A stretch of 48,979 nucleotides of DNA, taken from contig NZ_JPYO01000006.1 in the NCBI RefSeq assembly GCF_000757485.1, positions 1 to 48,979 on the forward strand, in the 5' to 3' direction. Made by a program: the position numbers and the translations under genes. Position 1 is the first letter of the stretch; the number at the start of each line of letters is the position of its first letter. The DNA comes from Achromobacter sp. RTa (GTDB lineage: Bacteria; Pseudomonadota; Gammaproteobacteria; Burkholderiales; Burkholderiaceae_B). Under the pieces are notes generated by a model. It saw only the letters and a list, made by a program, of their open reading frames with translations, was not told the origin of the DNA and ran no database searches. Positions 28,143-36,531 of this stretch are shown piece after piece.

Positions 28143-30193
28143 ATCCGCCATTGATTGCCGAGCAAGAAGAAACCGCGTCCGATCTGGAAAGGGTGCAAGC
28201 CCAACTGGAGGAGATCGTTGCCGCGTCGGTGCGGGTGCAAGTGGCGCAGGAGAACCTGGCCCGCGCACAGGAGTTGGCGCGCGATCACATGGCCGACTCG
28301 AAGGTCCGATTCCTGCTGCTCAGGCTGAAGGAGGCGGCGGGCCTGAACGAAGGCATGGCCGAGCAGTGGGCCACGCTGCTGGAAGAATGCCCTGACGACT
28401 TCCAGATCGTGCGCTATTGCGCGACGCGCCTGGTGAAGGAACGCAAGATCGATGAAGCCTTGTCGCTGGTCGACCGCCATCTGCCGCCTTCGACGCAGAA
28501 TCCCAATCGCTTGTTCGCCCGCGCCAAACTGCTTAGCGACATCCGCGCCCACGAGCAGTCCGACGCGCTGTTCCGTCGGCTGATTTCGGAGAACACCGAT
28601 CGCAACATGCGGGTCGAGTTCGCCAAGCGCCTGCGCAAGCGCGGGCTGCTGGCCGACGCATTCGACGCGATAGCGCCTGTGATGAAGCACCTGACGCCCG
28701 GCAGCAAGGCGGCGGAACTGGCCAATGACCTGGCCAGCGATTACGCCTTCTACCAGCGCTTCGAATCCGAAGAGGGGCTGGTGGGCAAGGATGTCAGGAT
28801 CGTGTCGATGAAGCATGCGATCCTGCACTTCCGGGACCGGAAGATCGTCGAACAGTCGGCGGAAAGGCCGGTGTCGGTGGCGCTGGTGACGGGCAGCCTC
28901 GGCCCAGGCGGCGCCGAACGCCAGCTGACGCGGCTCGCGGGCGAGCTGACCCGTCTGGCCGAGGCTCCCGAGCGCCGGCCGGCGGACGTCGTCATGATGC
29001 CCAAGAAGGTCGAAGTCATGGTGAAGCAGCACACCGAGCCGGCGGGTTCCACCAAGAAGCAGGGGCTGGACTTTTTCCTGCCCGTGCTGGTGAAGGCGCA
29101 GATCCCGGTTACGGAAATCAACAAGTTGCCGGCCGTGTCGGTCTCCCATCAATCGGTTCCCGAGGGCAGCCTGAGCCGCTTGCTGGAGCAGTTGCCGCCT
29201 CCCGTTCACTACGGTGTGACCCGGCTCGCGCCGGTGCTGCGGGAGAACTCGTTCGATGTGGTGAGCCTGTGGCAGGACGGAACCTGCCTGTTTGGCGCGT
29301 TGGCCGCGTTGCTGGCGGGAGCGCCGACCATACACCTGGTTTTCCGCGGATTGCCGCCGAATATCCGCAAGGACCGTTTTCGGGAAGAGTATCCGGAGCT
29401 ATACCAGGCCCTGGCGCAGGTGCCGGGGGTGGTGTTCGTCAGCAATAGCTGCAAGGCTGCGGAAGCGTATTCCGAATGGCTGGGCATCCCGATAACACGT
29501 TTCCACATTCTGTATAACGGCGTGCCCGACCTGTCGACGGACGCTTCGGCCGCGGATGAGGAAAAGTGGAAAGCCTTCCAGGAAAGCACGAATGACGCCA
29601 CGGAGACGATCGGCGGCGTGTTCCGCCTGGAGCCGGACAAACGGCCCCAGCTGTGGATCAAGCTGGCGGCGCTGTATCTGAAAGAGCGTCCGCAAGCGCG
29701 CTTTGTCATCGTCGGCGACGGACGCCTTCGAGAGAACATCGAGGCGCTGGCCGAAGAGTTGAGCGTGACGGGCAGGCTCTTGCTGGTCGGTCTTTCCAAC
29801 CATGTGGGTTATTGGTATTCGCAAATGGATGCCAGCGTCCTGCTGTCCCGCTACGAAGGCTTGCCCAACGTGCTGATCGAAGCCCAGCTCGTGGGGGTGC
29901 CGGTGATCTCGACGCCAGCGGGGGGCGCCGGCGAGTGTTTCGTGGAGAACGAGACCGGTCATCTGCTCAGCTGCGTCGATCATCCGGATCTGCACGAGGC
30001 CTGCGAGAAAGTCGCGTCCATGGTGGACCAGGTGCGCAGCAACGAGAAATTGAGGGAGCACAGCCGCCACCGGGCGCAGAAACTGTTCTCGCTCGATGCG
30101 ATGCTGACCAAGTTCATGGGCTTGTGCATGCCGGTCATCTCCGAGAACGATGAACGCATGGATATGGAACCCATGAGCCTGATGCAGGCCTGA
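28139..30193 (+). CDS. tviE: Vi polysaccharide polymerase, GT4 glycosyltransferase TviE
   Basis: A 684-residue glycosyltransferase. TviE is the GT4 polymerase of Vi antigen. Residues 1 to ~235 are helical and TPR-like. The GT-B N-domain starts near VALVTGSLGPGGAERQLT, and the C-domain has FRLEPDKRPQLW, VIVGDGRL and the donor-site motif EGLPNVLIE (E-x7-E). It is about 100 residues longer than S. Typhi TviE (~578); the extra length seems to be N-terminal. GGAGG at 28126-28130 supports the ATG, which overlaps the tviD stop. It should transfer the uronic acid from its UDP donor to the growing chain at the cytoplasmic face. Confidence 0.88.
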   Translation: MNPPLIAEQEETASDLERVQAQLEEIVAASVRVQVAQENLARAQELARDHMADSKVRFLLLRLKEAAGLNEGMAEQWATLLEECPDDFQIVRYCATRLVKERKIDEALSLVDRHLPPSTQNPNRLFARAKLLSDIRAHEQSDALFRRLISENTDRNMRVEFAKRLRKRGLLADAFDAIAPVMKHLTPGSKAAELANDLASDYAFYQRFESEEGLVGKDVRIVSMKHAILHFRDRKIVEQSAERPVSVALVTGSLGPGGAERQLTRLAGELTRLAEAPERRPADVVMMPKKVEVMVKQHTEPAGSTKKQGLDFFLPVLVKAQIPVTEINKLPAVSVSHQSVPEGSLSRLLEQLPPPVHYGVTRLAPVLRENSFDVVSLWQDGTCLFGALAALLAGAPTIHLVFRGLPPNIRKDRFREEYPELYQALAQVPGVVFVSNSCKAAEAYSEWLGIPITRFHILYNGVPDLSTDASAADEEKWKAFQESTNDATETIGGVFRLEPDKRPQLWIKLAALYLKERPQARFVIVGDGRLRENIEALAEELSVTGRLLLVGLSNHVGYWYSQMDASVLLSRYEGLPNVLIEAQLVGVPVISTPAGGAGECFVENETGHLLSCVDHPDLHEACEKVASMVDQVRSNEKLREHSRHRAQKLFSLDAMLTKFMGLCMPVISENDERMDMEPMSLMQA

Positions 30194-30234
30194 TTGGCGT
30201 CCATCCAATCCAGCTGCTGAAACGAAAGGATCTT

Positions 30235-31392
30235 ATGCATATGTACGTCCCGGCTTCAGGACCGCGGCGCAAAGCGGCCCTGGCCACGGTGGTATTTGCC
30301 ACGCTTTTGTTGACGGGATGCCAACTGCCGCGTTCCGGCCCGATGTTGAGCGAGATGACGGGGGCGCACGATGACAAGGACGTCATCGTGATGCCCGTTT
30401 CGCGCGAGCTTGCGCAGGCGAGCCGGGTGCCCGACGTCGCCGACTTTCCCGTGCGCTACCGCGATCTCACGCAGGCCGGCTTCGACCGGCTTGTGCCGGG
30501 CGACGGCATCAACGTGAAGGTATGGGAGCGCGGAGGGCTGGGCGTGTTCGCGGCCGATCCTTCCGGCGTGAGCGACCTGGGCAACCAGGAGATAGATCCG
30601 TCGGGGAATGTGACTTTTCCCATCCTGGGGAAATTCCATGCCGCCAACATGACGCTGGCGCAATTGCATGACGCCGTGGTTGCGCGTTTGGCCAAGCTCG
30701 TCGTTGGCGCTGACGTCAGCGTGACGCGCGCGGCGGACGCGCGCGGACAGATGGTGACCGTGCAGGGCAACCTGACCAAGCCTGGCATGTATCCCATTAC
30801 GCAGACTTCCCAGCGCTTGAGCAGCGCGCTGGCGCAGGCGGCGCCGGTGCAGACGAACCCCGAGCAGTTGGTCATCAGCCTGCGCCGCGACAACCAGGTG
30901 GTGTCGGTTCGGCTGTCGGACATCTACCGCAACCAGAACAACGACATCCTGCTGCGGGCGGGCGACGTCATTACCGCCTACGACTCGAAGGAGTACCTGA
31001 CCGTGCTGGGCGCGGCCGGCAACCAGGGGCGTGTGGCGATCAGCAAGCGCAACTACAGTGTGCTGGACGCGCTGGCGGATTCCCGAGGCCTGGACGACAA
31101 GCTGGCGGATCCGCGTTCCGTGTTCCTGTTCACGCCTGCCAAGGCTGGCGTCGACGGCAAGCCGGACATGCTGCCCGTGGTCTACCAGTTCGACCTCACC
31201 CGCCCGGAGCAGGTGGCGTTGGCGCGGGAGTTCACCGTGCATGAAGGACAGGCCATTTACATCTCCGACGCGCCGTTTACGCAGGTGCAGAAGGTCTTGT
31301 CGGCGTTCCGCGTCACGATGAGCGCGGGCTTTAGCGCCACGCGTGCAATCGACAGCGATTCGGGCTCCAGTTCTTCTGGCATTACCCAGTAG
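30235..31392 (+). CDS. vexA: Outer-membrane polysaccharide export lipoprotein VexA (Wza/KpsD family)
   Basis: A 385-residue OPX-family lipoprotein forming the outer-membrane export channel. The signal peptide ends in the lipobox LTGC (C29). The polysaccharide-export domain starts around RLVPGDGINVKVWE (Poly_export type), followed by SLBB-like repeats (VQGNLTKPGMYPITQ; LTVLGAAGNQGRV). AAAGGA five bases before the ATG supports the start. It lies 41 bp after tviE. S. Typhi VexA is slightly shorter (~355). Confidence 0.92.
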   Translation: MHMYVPASGPRRKAALATVVFATLLLTGCQLPRSGPMLSEMTGAHDDKDVIVMPVSRELAQASRVPDVADFPVRYRDLTQAGFDRLVPGDGINVKVWERGGLGVFAADPSGVSDLGNQEIDPSGNVTFPILGKFHAANMTLAQLHDAVVARLAKLVVGADVSVTRAADARGQMVTVQGNLTKPGMYPITQTSQRLSSALAQAAPVQTNPEQLVISLRRDNQVVSVRLSDIYRNQNNDILLRAGDVITAYDSKEYLTVLGAAGNQGRVAISKRNYSVLDALADSRGLDDKLADPRSVFLFTPAKAGVDGKPDMLPVVYQFDLTRPEQVALAREFTVHEGQAIYISDAPFTQVQKVLSAFRVTMSAGFSATRAIDSDSGSSSSGITQ

Positions 31393-31399
31393 CGTGTCG

Positions 31400-32740
31400 A
31401 TGAGTAACGAGGACAGGATCAAGGGCTGGCGCTCGCGCCGAAAAGACAGCAGTTACGCGGTAGGGGCGGGCGTTTCGGCCTGGCGCCTGGATCCGGCGGC
31501 ATTGTTTGAAGCGAAGGCGACGCCGGCCGTCCTGCTCAAGCCCTTGGTCGCGCGCCTGCAGGGCGAGCCGCACGATTCCGTGGCGGCCCGGCGGGCGGTG
31601 TACGAAGCCGTGCAGGCGGAGCTAGACGCGGAGATCGCGCGCAGTAATGTCGATGAGACGTTGGCCGATTTTTCGCGGCGGCGCTTGCGCGTCATCGTGC
31701 GCCTGCTGGAAATGGACATCCGCGATGGCGCCGAGGTGTTCGCGCCCGGATACATGCCGGCCAAGCTGGTGGCGGAAGACGAGCGCCTGGCCGCAGCGCA
31801 TGCGCGGCGCGTGGAGCGCAGGAAGCAGGACGAAGCGCGTGAAGCGCGCCGCCATGCCTCGCGCAACGACATCGCGCTGGAAGTCGAGGTGGCGCAGGAC
31901 GAAGCCGGAGATCTCGCGATTCTGCGGGAGCGCCTGCAGGACCTGCATGAAGGGCACGACCCGAGCCATTCCGTAAAGGTCCGGCCGGTCGGGCGCACGC
32001 TGTTGGCGATGTTCATCTACCAGCTGCGCGTGATGCACGGCGAGAGCCGGATCGCCCTGGTATGGGCGCTGGTAGGCCCGGTCGTGCTGCTGACGCTGAT
32101 TTCGTCGCTGTACATCCTGATGGGCACCCACTACATCATGGGCATGGATGTGCAGACGTTTTCGCTGCTTGGGGCGACGACCTGGATCATGTTCCGGCAG
32201 ATCGTCTTCAGGAGCAGTACCGCCTATGTGTCGGCGCGCGGCTTGCTGAACTTCCAGGGGGTTACGCCATTGATGTGCGCGCTGGTGCAGGCGTTCATCT
32301 ACGTGTCGGTGTATCTGGTGGTGTTCCTGGTGCTGATCAGCGCGGGCCATGCCCTGGAGCTCATCACGCTGCCGAGAAGCTGGCCCGGGTTCCTGCTTTA
32401 CGTCGTGCTGATGGGGTGTTTCGGCGTTGCGCTGGGCGTGCTGTTCGGATCGATCGCCACCTTCTGGCATTTCTTTCTCAGGCTGGCGCCGATCATCGAG
32501 AGATTTCTGCAGATATTCGCCGCCGTGTTCTTTGTTTCGGAGCAGTTGCCGGAAAATCTGCGCCACTGGATGCTGTGGCTGCCGTTGGCGCACGGCATGC
32601 AGCTGCTGCGTTCGGCCTATTTCGAGGCCTACTCCTCGCACGATGCGAGTCTGGGGTATTTCCTGACCTCTTTGGTTTTCTTGATGGTGCTTGCGTTGGC
32701 GGCCGAGCGTCTGGCCCGCCCCAACGTCCAGCCGATGTGA
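31400..32740 (+). CDS. vexB: Capsule ABC-transporter permease VexB (KpsM family) with long N-terminal extension
   Basis: A 446-residue inner-membrane protein. The C-terminal ~250 residues form the ABC-2 type permease with six helices (from FIYQLRVMHGESRIALVWAL to the C-terminus, shown in part), homologous to KpsM/VexB (~260 aa), which pass the lipid-linked chain through the inner membrane. The first ~195 residues are an extra, highly charged, helical and probably cytoplasmic region: RRAVYEAVQAELDAEIARS, FSRRRLRVIVRLLEMD, and a coiled-coil-like RRVERRKQDEAREARR. I see no ATPase motif in it. ATG at 31400 lies 7 bp after vexA. Confidence 0.88.
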   Translation: MSNEDRIKGWRSRRKDSSYAVGAGVSAWRLDPAALFEAKATPAVLLKPLVARLQGEPHDSVAARRAVYEAVQAELDAEIARSNVDETLADFSRRRLRVIVRLLEMDIRDGAEVFAPGYMPAKLVAEDERLAAAHARRVERRKQDEAREARRHASRNDIALEVEVAQDEAGDLAILRERLQDLHEGHDPSHSVKVRPVGRTLLAMFIYQLRVMHGESRIALVWALVGPVVLLTLISSLYILMGTHYIMGMDVQTFSLLGATTWIMFRQIVFRSSTAYVSARGLLNFQGVTPLMCALVQAFIYVSVYLVVFLVLISAGHALELITLPRSWPGFLLYVVLMGCFGVALGVLFGSIATFWHFFLRLAPIIERFLQIFAAVFFVSEQLPENLRHWMLWLPLAHGMQLLRSAYFEAYSSHDASLGYFLTSLVFLMVLALAAERLARPNVQPM

Positions 32741-32749
32741 AGGAAGAGG

Positions 32750-33469
32750 ATGATCCATCTCAATGGCGTCACTGACGAGCCCTATGCATTCGGAAGCAGG
32801 CAAGCGCTGCTTTCCAATGTCGATCTCGACATTCCGGTCGGCCGCTATGCGCTGCTGTCGCCCGCGCCGGAGCTGCATCGCCAGATCGTCGATGTGTTGT
32901 GCGGCCTGCGTCCGCCGCGCCAGGGATTCGTCAAGCACGATGGCAACGTGTCGTGGGCGATAGGCCGGCAGGGCTTCATCCGCGGCAAGGCGAACGGCCT
33001 GAGCATGATCGACTTCGTCAGCGAAATGTACGAGATCGACGCGGACGCCACGCACGAACTGGTCGCCGACCTGGTTAGCGATCCGAGGACCCTGGCCAAG
33101 CCCATGGAGCATTGGCCGCTCTATGCGCGGCAGGAGTTCTCTTTTGCGCTGGCGCTGGCGCCGGCGTTCGATGTCTATGTGATCGAAGGGGCCATCCCTT
33201 TCGAGCCTTGCCGTTTCACCCGCCTCTGGCTCGCCCTGTTCGAAGAGCGGCTGGTCGGCCGGACACTCATTCTTTCCAGTTACCGCCAGAATCAGTTGGC
33301 GGACTATTGCTTCAAGGGTTTGATTTATGAACGAAGCGCACTCAGCATCGAAGACGACCTCGACCAGTGCATCCGCAGGTTCCCTCCGAGACGATCAAGG
33401 AACGAATCCGGCAGCGCAGGCGACGACGTCCTCGGAGGCGGCTTCGAGGAAACCGGGTTTGGTATCTGA
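32750..33469 (+). CDS. vexC: VexC/KpsT homologue with eroded ATPase motifs (pseudo-NBD)
   Basis: A 239-residue protein in the position of the capsule export ATPase. It can be aligned with KpsT by eye end to end, but the catalytic motifs are lost. The P-loop position reads SPAPELHRQ (37-45) instead of GxNGAGKST. The signature region is PLYARQEFSFAL instead of SSGMRSRLAFGL. Walker B reads DVYVIEGAIPFEP, with the catalytic Asp-Glu replaced by Glu-Gly (146-147). The H-loop His is Tyr178. The frame is open with a good RBS (AGGAAGAGG), so it is not an obvious frameshift pseudogene. The last ~48 residues overlap vexD. The homologue assignment is firm; ATPase function is doubtful. Confidence 0.8.
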   Translation: MIHLNGVTDEPYAFGSRQALLSNVDLDIPVGRYALLSPAPELHRQIVDVLCGLRPPRQGFVKHDGNVSWAIGRQGFIRGKANGLSMIDFVSEMYEIDADATHELVADLVSDPRTLAKPMEHWPLYARQEFSFALALAPAFDVYVIEGAIPFEPCRFTRLWLALFEERLVGRTLILSSYRQNQLADYCFKGLIYERSALSIEDDLDQCIRRFPPRRSRNESGSAGDDVLGGGFEETGFGI

Positions 33470-34622
33470 GGGCCGCTCGGAAATCGAACGCCGCCGCCGC
33501 GAGCGGCAATCGGCGCTGCGTGAGCGGCGCCGCCACCGCTGGGTCAACGTGCTCATCGTGCTGGCGCCGGTCGTGTGCGCCCTGGTTTATGTGCTGTGTT
33601 TCGCCACGCCCCGCTATGAAGCGGAGTCGCGCTTCTTCGTGCAGTCGGCCTCGGGCCAGCAAGGCGGAGGGGGCGCCGCGGCCAGCCTGCTGACCACGGG
33701 CAACGCGGGCGGCATGCTGGGCGGCTTCGTGGATGGCTGGGCCGTCGCCGACTTTCTCAAGTCGCGCGATGCCATGCAGCAGCTCGACAAGAAGGTCGGC
33801 CTGCGCCAGTACCTGATCCGAGCGGGCATGGACCCGGTGAGCCATCTTGCCGAGGATTCCAGCGAGGATGATCTCTATCGTGCCTACCAGGCCTCGGTAA
33901 AGGTCTCGTTCAACGCGCTGGAGCAGATCGATGTGCTGCGCGTGAGCGCGTTTTCCTCGGAGGATGCCGCGTTGCTGTCCAGGGCGTTGATCGAACTGGC
34001 CGAGAACTTCGTCAGCTCCATGAACGAGAAGGGCGTCGCCGACAAGCTGAAGGTGAGCGAGGAAGCGGTGAAGCTTGCTGAGCAGAAGGCGCTTGCCGCC
34101 CGGGAGACGCTGACTGCCTGGCGGACGACCCACGGCAATATCGACCCCACGGCCACGGTGACCATGCTGCTGAACCTTTCCAGCCAGCTCGAAGGGGAGC
34201 TCAACACCGCGCAGATCAATCTCGACAAGATCCGCGCGCTGGGCAATAAGGACCATTTCATGCTGCGGCCCGCCGAGATGCAGGTGACATCCTTGAAGAA
34301 GCGGATCGCGGCCGTGCGCCAGCGCCTGAGCGGCGCGGGCAACACGGAAGCGAAACAGCTCAAGTCCTATGAAGCGCTGAGGAATGCCCAGGCGTTCGCG
34401 GATTCGAACCTGACCCTGGCCCAGCAGACCTACCAGCAGGCCATGACGGATACCCTGCGCCTGCAGCGCTACCTGTCCATCATCGCGCAGCCGGTGCCTA
34501 CGGACCGCCCGAGCAGTCCGCGCACGGGCATCCTGCTGCTGCAGGCGCTGGCGCTGGGCTTTGTACTGATGTTCATCGCTCGTGTGGCGATGGCCTTGCT
34601 GAGGGGGCTGCGCCATGGTTGA
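33327..34622 (+). CDS. vexD: Capsule export inner-membrane polysaccharide co-polymerase VexD (KpsE family)
   Basis: A 431-residue PCP-3-type protein (S. Typhi VexD ~434) linking the ABC transporter to VexA across the periplasm. The N-terminus is low-complexity Ser/Thr/Ala followed by an Arg/Glu-rich segment, then TM1 (~71-93). A periplasmic domain of ~300 residues with long coiled coils follows, and TM2 near the C-terminus (~402-425). The ATG at 33327 has AAGGG at 33314-33318. The length agrees with the family, so the 143-bp overlap with vexC appears real. The stop overlaps the vexE start by 8 bp. Confidence 0.88.
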   Translation: MNEAHSASKTTSTSASAGSLRDDQGTNPAAQATTSSEAASRKPGLVSEGRSEIERRRRERQSALRERRRHRWVNVLIVLAPVVCALVYVLCFATPRYEAESRFFVQSASGQQGGGGAAASLLTTGNAGGMLGGFVDGWAVADFLKSRDAMQQLDKKVGLRQYLIRAGMDPVSHLAEDSSEDDLYRAYQASVKVSFNALEQIDVLRVSAFSSEDAALLSRALIELAENFVSSMNEKGVADKLKVSEEAVKLAEQKALAARETLTAWRTTHGNIDPTATVTMLLNLSSQLEGELNTAQINLDKIRALGNKDHFMLRPAEMQVTSLKKRIAAVRQRLSGAGNTEAKQLKSYEALRNAQAFADSNLTLAQQTYQQAMTDTLRLQRYLSIIAQPVPTDRPSSPRTGILLLQALALGFVLMFIARVAMALLRGLRHG

Positions 34623-36519
34623 TGCGGCAATGGCAAATCGTCCCGCGGGCGCCGAGGCTGCGGCCCGGCTGCGCGACGTGATCAAGCAGATCCATGCCTC
34701 GGCCGATCCGCAGCATGAAATGCCTCTGCTGGAGCCCGCGCTGCGGCAGGCCGCCGACGGCTGGCGCGATGCGCGCCGCCTGCTGGTGTCGCCCTTGGTG
34801 CGGGAAGGCAAGCTAGGCGCGGCGATCGCCGCGCTGGAGATCATGGTCGCGGTCTATCCCGCGCGCGCCGACGAGCGTCGCCTGCTCGCCAGCCTCTTCG
34901 GGCGCACGGAGCAATGGGATCGCGCCATCTCCGAGGCGGACGCTGCCGCCGGCATCGAGCCCGGCGCGGCGGCGTTGCATGCCGCGCGCATCCAGCTGCG
35001 CGTGCAGGCCGGCCGGACGGCCGAGGCCGCCGAGGTCGCCCGCGCGACGCGGGGCCTGGCGGAAAACGAACCTGGCGAGGCCTCCCCCTGGCTGATGGCC
35101 TTCGTGCGCAACGGGGATGCGGCCGAGGCAGCTGGCATGGCGGCGACGCTGGATCCGCGCGAGCTGCCTAATGAACGCGTGGCTACGATGGCCGTGCGCG
35201 CCTTGCTGGAAGATGGCAGGGTGGAAGCGGCCATCCAGTTCGGCGCCGCGGCGTTGGAGGCCGGCCTGGATTGCCCGGCCCTGCGCTCGTCCCTGGGGCT
35301 TGCGCATCTGCGGCGCGGCACCGAGGACGACCGCAAGATGCATGCCCTGGCGCATTTCGAGGCCGGCCTGGGCGCGGCGCCGGCCGACGTCAGGCTGCTG
35401 ACGCTGCATGGCGAGACCCTGTTGCGCGCCGGTCGCTACAAAGAGGCGCTCGCGCCGCTGAAGCAAGCCATCGACCTGGCGCCCGATCTGGAGCAGACGC
35501 GGGCTTTCTATGCACGCGCTTTGCGTTACACGCTGCAGTACGATGCCGCGGCCGACCAGATGATGTATCTGCTGGAAAAATCCCCGGAGAGCCAGCTCTG
35601 GCAGCGCGGGACCATCAGCGCGCTTTCCCAGGCTGGCCGCAAGCAAGAGGCGGAAGCGCTGTTCGGGAAGTATGTCGCGCAGCGCGGCAAACGGCTTCCG
35701 GCGACCTTCCAGCAGGCCATGGCACAGCTGGAAGAGCGCTTGGATAGCGCTCCGATCCCGCAGGCGCGCCTGGACTGGGCCTGGTCGATGCGTGGCGACA
35801 CGGGGGTCGACCGGGCGCAGTGGGAGCGCCGCGCCCGCTGGGGCCATCTGGTCGACCATCTGCTATTCGATTGGCTCGAATGCCGCGAGGAAAGCGTCGA
35901 AGAGGCCATGCAGGTGCTGGGTGAGCTCGACACGGGCGAGCGTTTTTTTGCGCCGCTGCTGGCGGCCGGCAAGGGGGTCGTGGTCGCCACGGCTCACGTC
36001 GGCCCCATGTATGCCGGACTGATGGCGCTGGAATTGGTGGGCATTCCGTCGCGCTGGCTGGCGACGGCGCCCAATATCGCGCAGAGCAGCTACGCCGCCG
36101 CCTTGATTTCCACGGCGGACCAGACCGAGGCGCAGGTTGCCAAGGCCTGCATGCGGGCGCTGAGTTCAGGCTACGTGCTGTGCCTGGCCATCGACGGCGC
36201 GGCCAATCCCGCCGCGCCGCGCACCCGCTTCGAAGGGCAGGAGGTGACGTATTCCAGCTTCGCGTCCAATCTGGCGCATCGCATGGGCGTGCCCTCCGTG
36301 TTCTACGCACCCCGCTGGGAGGATGGCCACGTGGCTTATACGCTGGAGATGCTGCCCGCGGCCCAGCCCGGCGAGGATGCCGACGCATACTCGCAGCGTT
36401 GGCAGCAAGCTTATTTCGAACGGCTGCGGGAGCATCTGGCCGGCCCGCCGGAGAACCTGCGCCTGAGCGGAGGAATCTGGCGCCACGTCACGGCCGCCGA
36501 CCGGTCGGCGCAGCAATAG
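34615..36519 (+). CDS. vexE: Vi antigen terminal acyltransferase VexE (LpxL-like) with TPR domain
   Basis: A 634-residue protein. Residues ~1-400 are TPR-like (repeats around ALAHFEAGLG and ALAPLKQAIDLAPD). Residues ~420-620 resemble the lauroyl/myristoyl acyltransferase LpxL family. VexE puts beta-hydroxy acyl chains on a reducing-end HexNAc that anchors Vi antigen. The catalytic His is H461 (ATAHVGPMYAG), but the sixth residue of the HX4(D/E) motif is Y466, not acidic. A second conserved block reads LCLAIDGAANP. ATG at 34615 has GAGGGGG upstream and overlaps vexD. S. Typhi VexE is of similar length (~658). Confidence 0.85.
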   Translation: MVDAAMANRPAGAEAAARLRDVIKQIHASADPQHEMPLLEPALRQAADGWRDARRLLVSPLVREGKLGAAIAALEIMVAVYPARADERRLLASLFGRTEQWDRAISEADAAAGIEPGAAALHAARIQLRVQAGRTAEAAEVARATRGLAENEPGEASPWLMAFVRNGDAAEAAGMAATLDPRELPNERVATMAVRALLEDGRVEAAIQFGAAALEAGLDCPALRSSLGLAHLRRGTEDDRKMHALAHFEAGLGAAPADVRLLTLHGETLLRAGRYKEALAPLKQAIDLAPDLEQTRAFYARALRYTLQYDAAADQMMYLLEKSPESQLWQRGTISALSQAGRKQEAEALFGKYVAQRGKRLPATFQQAMAQLEERLDSAPIPQARLDWAWSMRGDTGVDRAQWERRARWGHLVDHLLFDWLECREESVEEAMQVLGELDTGERFFAPLLAAGKGVVVATAHVGPMYAGLMALELVGIPSRWLATAPNIAQSSYAAALISTADQTEAQVAKACMRALSSGYVLCLAIDGAANPAAPRTRFEGQEVTYSSFASNLAHRMGVPSVFYAPRWEDGHVAYTLEMLPAAQPGEDADAYSQRWQQAYFERLREHLAGPPENLRLSGGIWRHVTAADRSAQQ

Positions 36520-36531
36520 GAGCGAGCGCCG

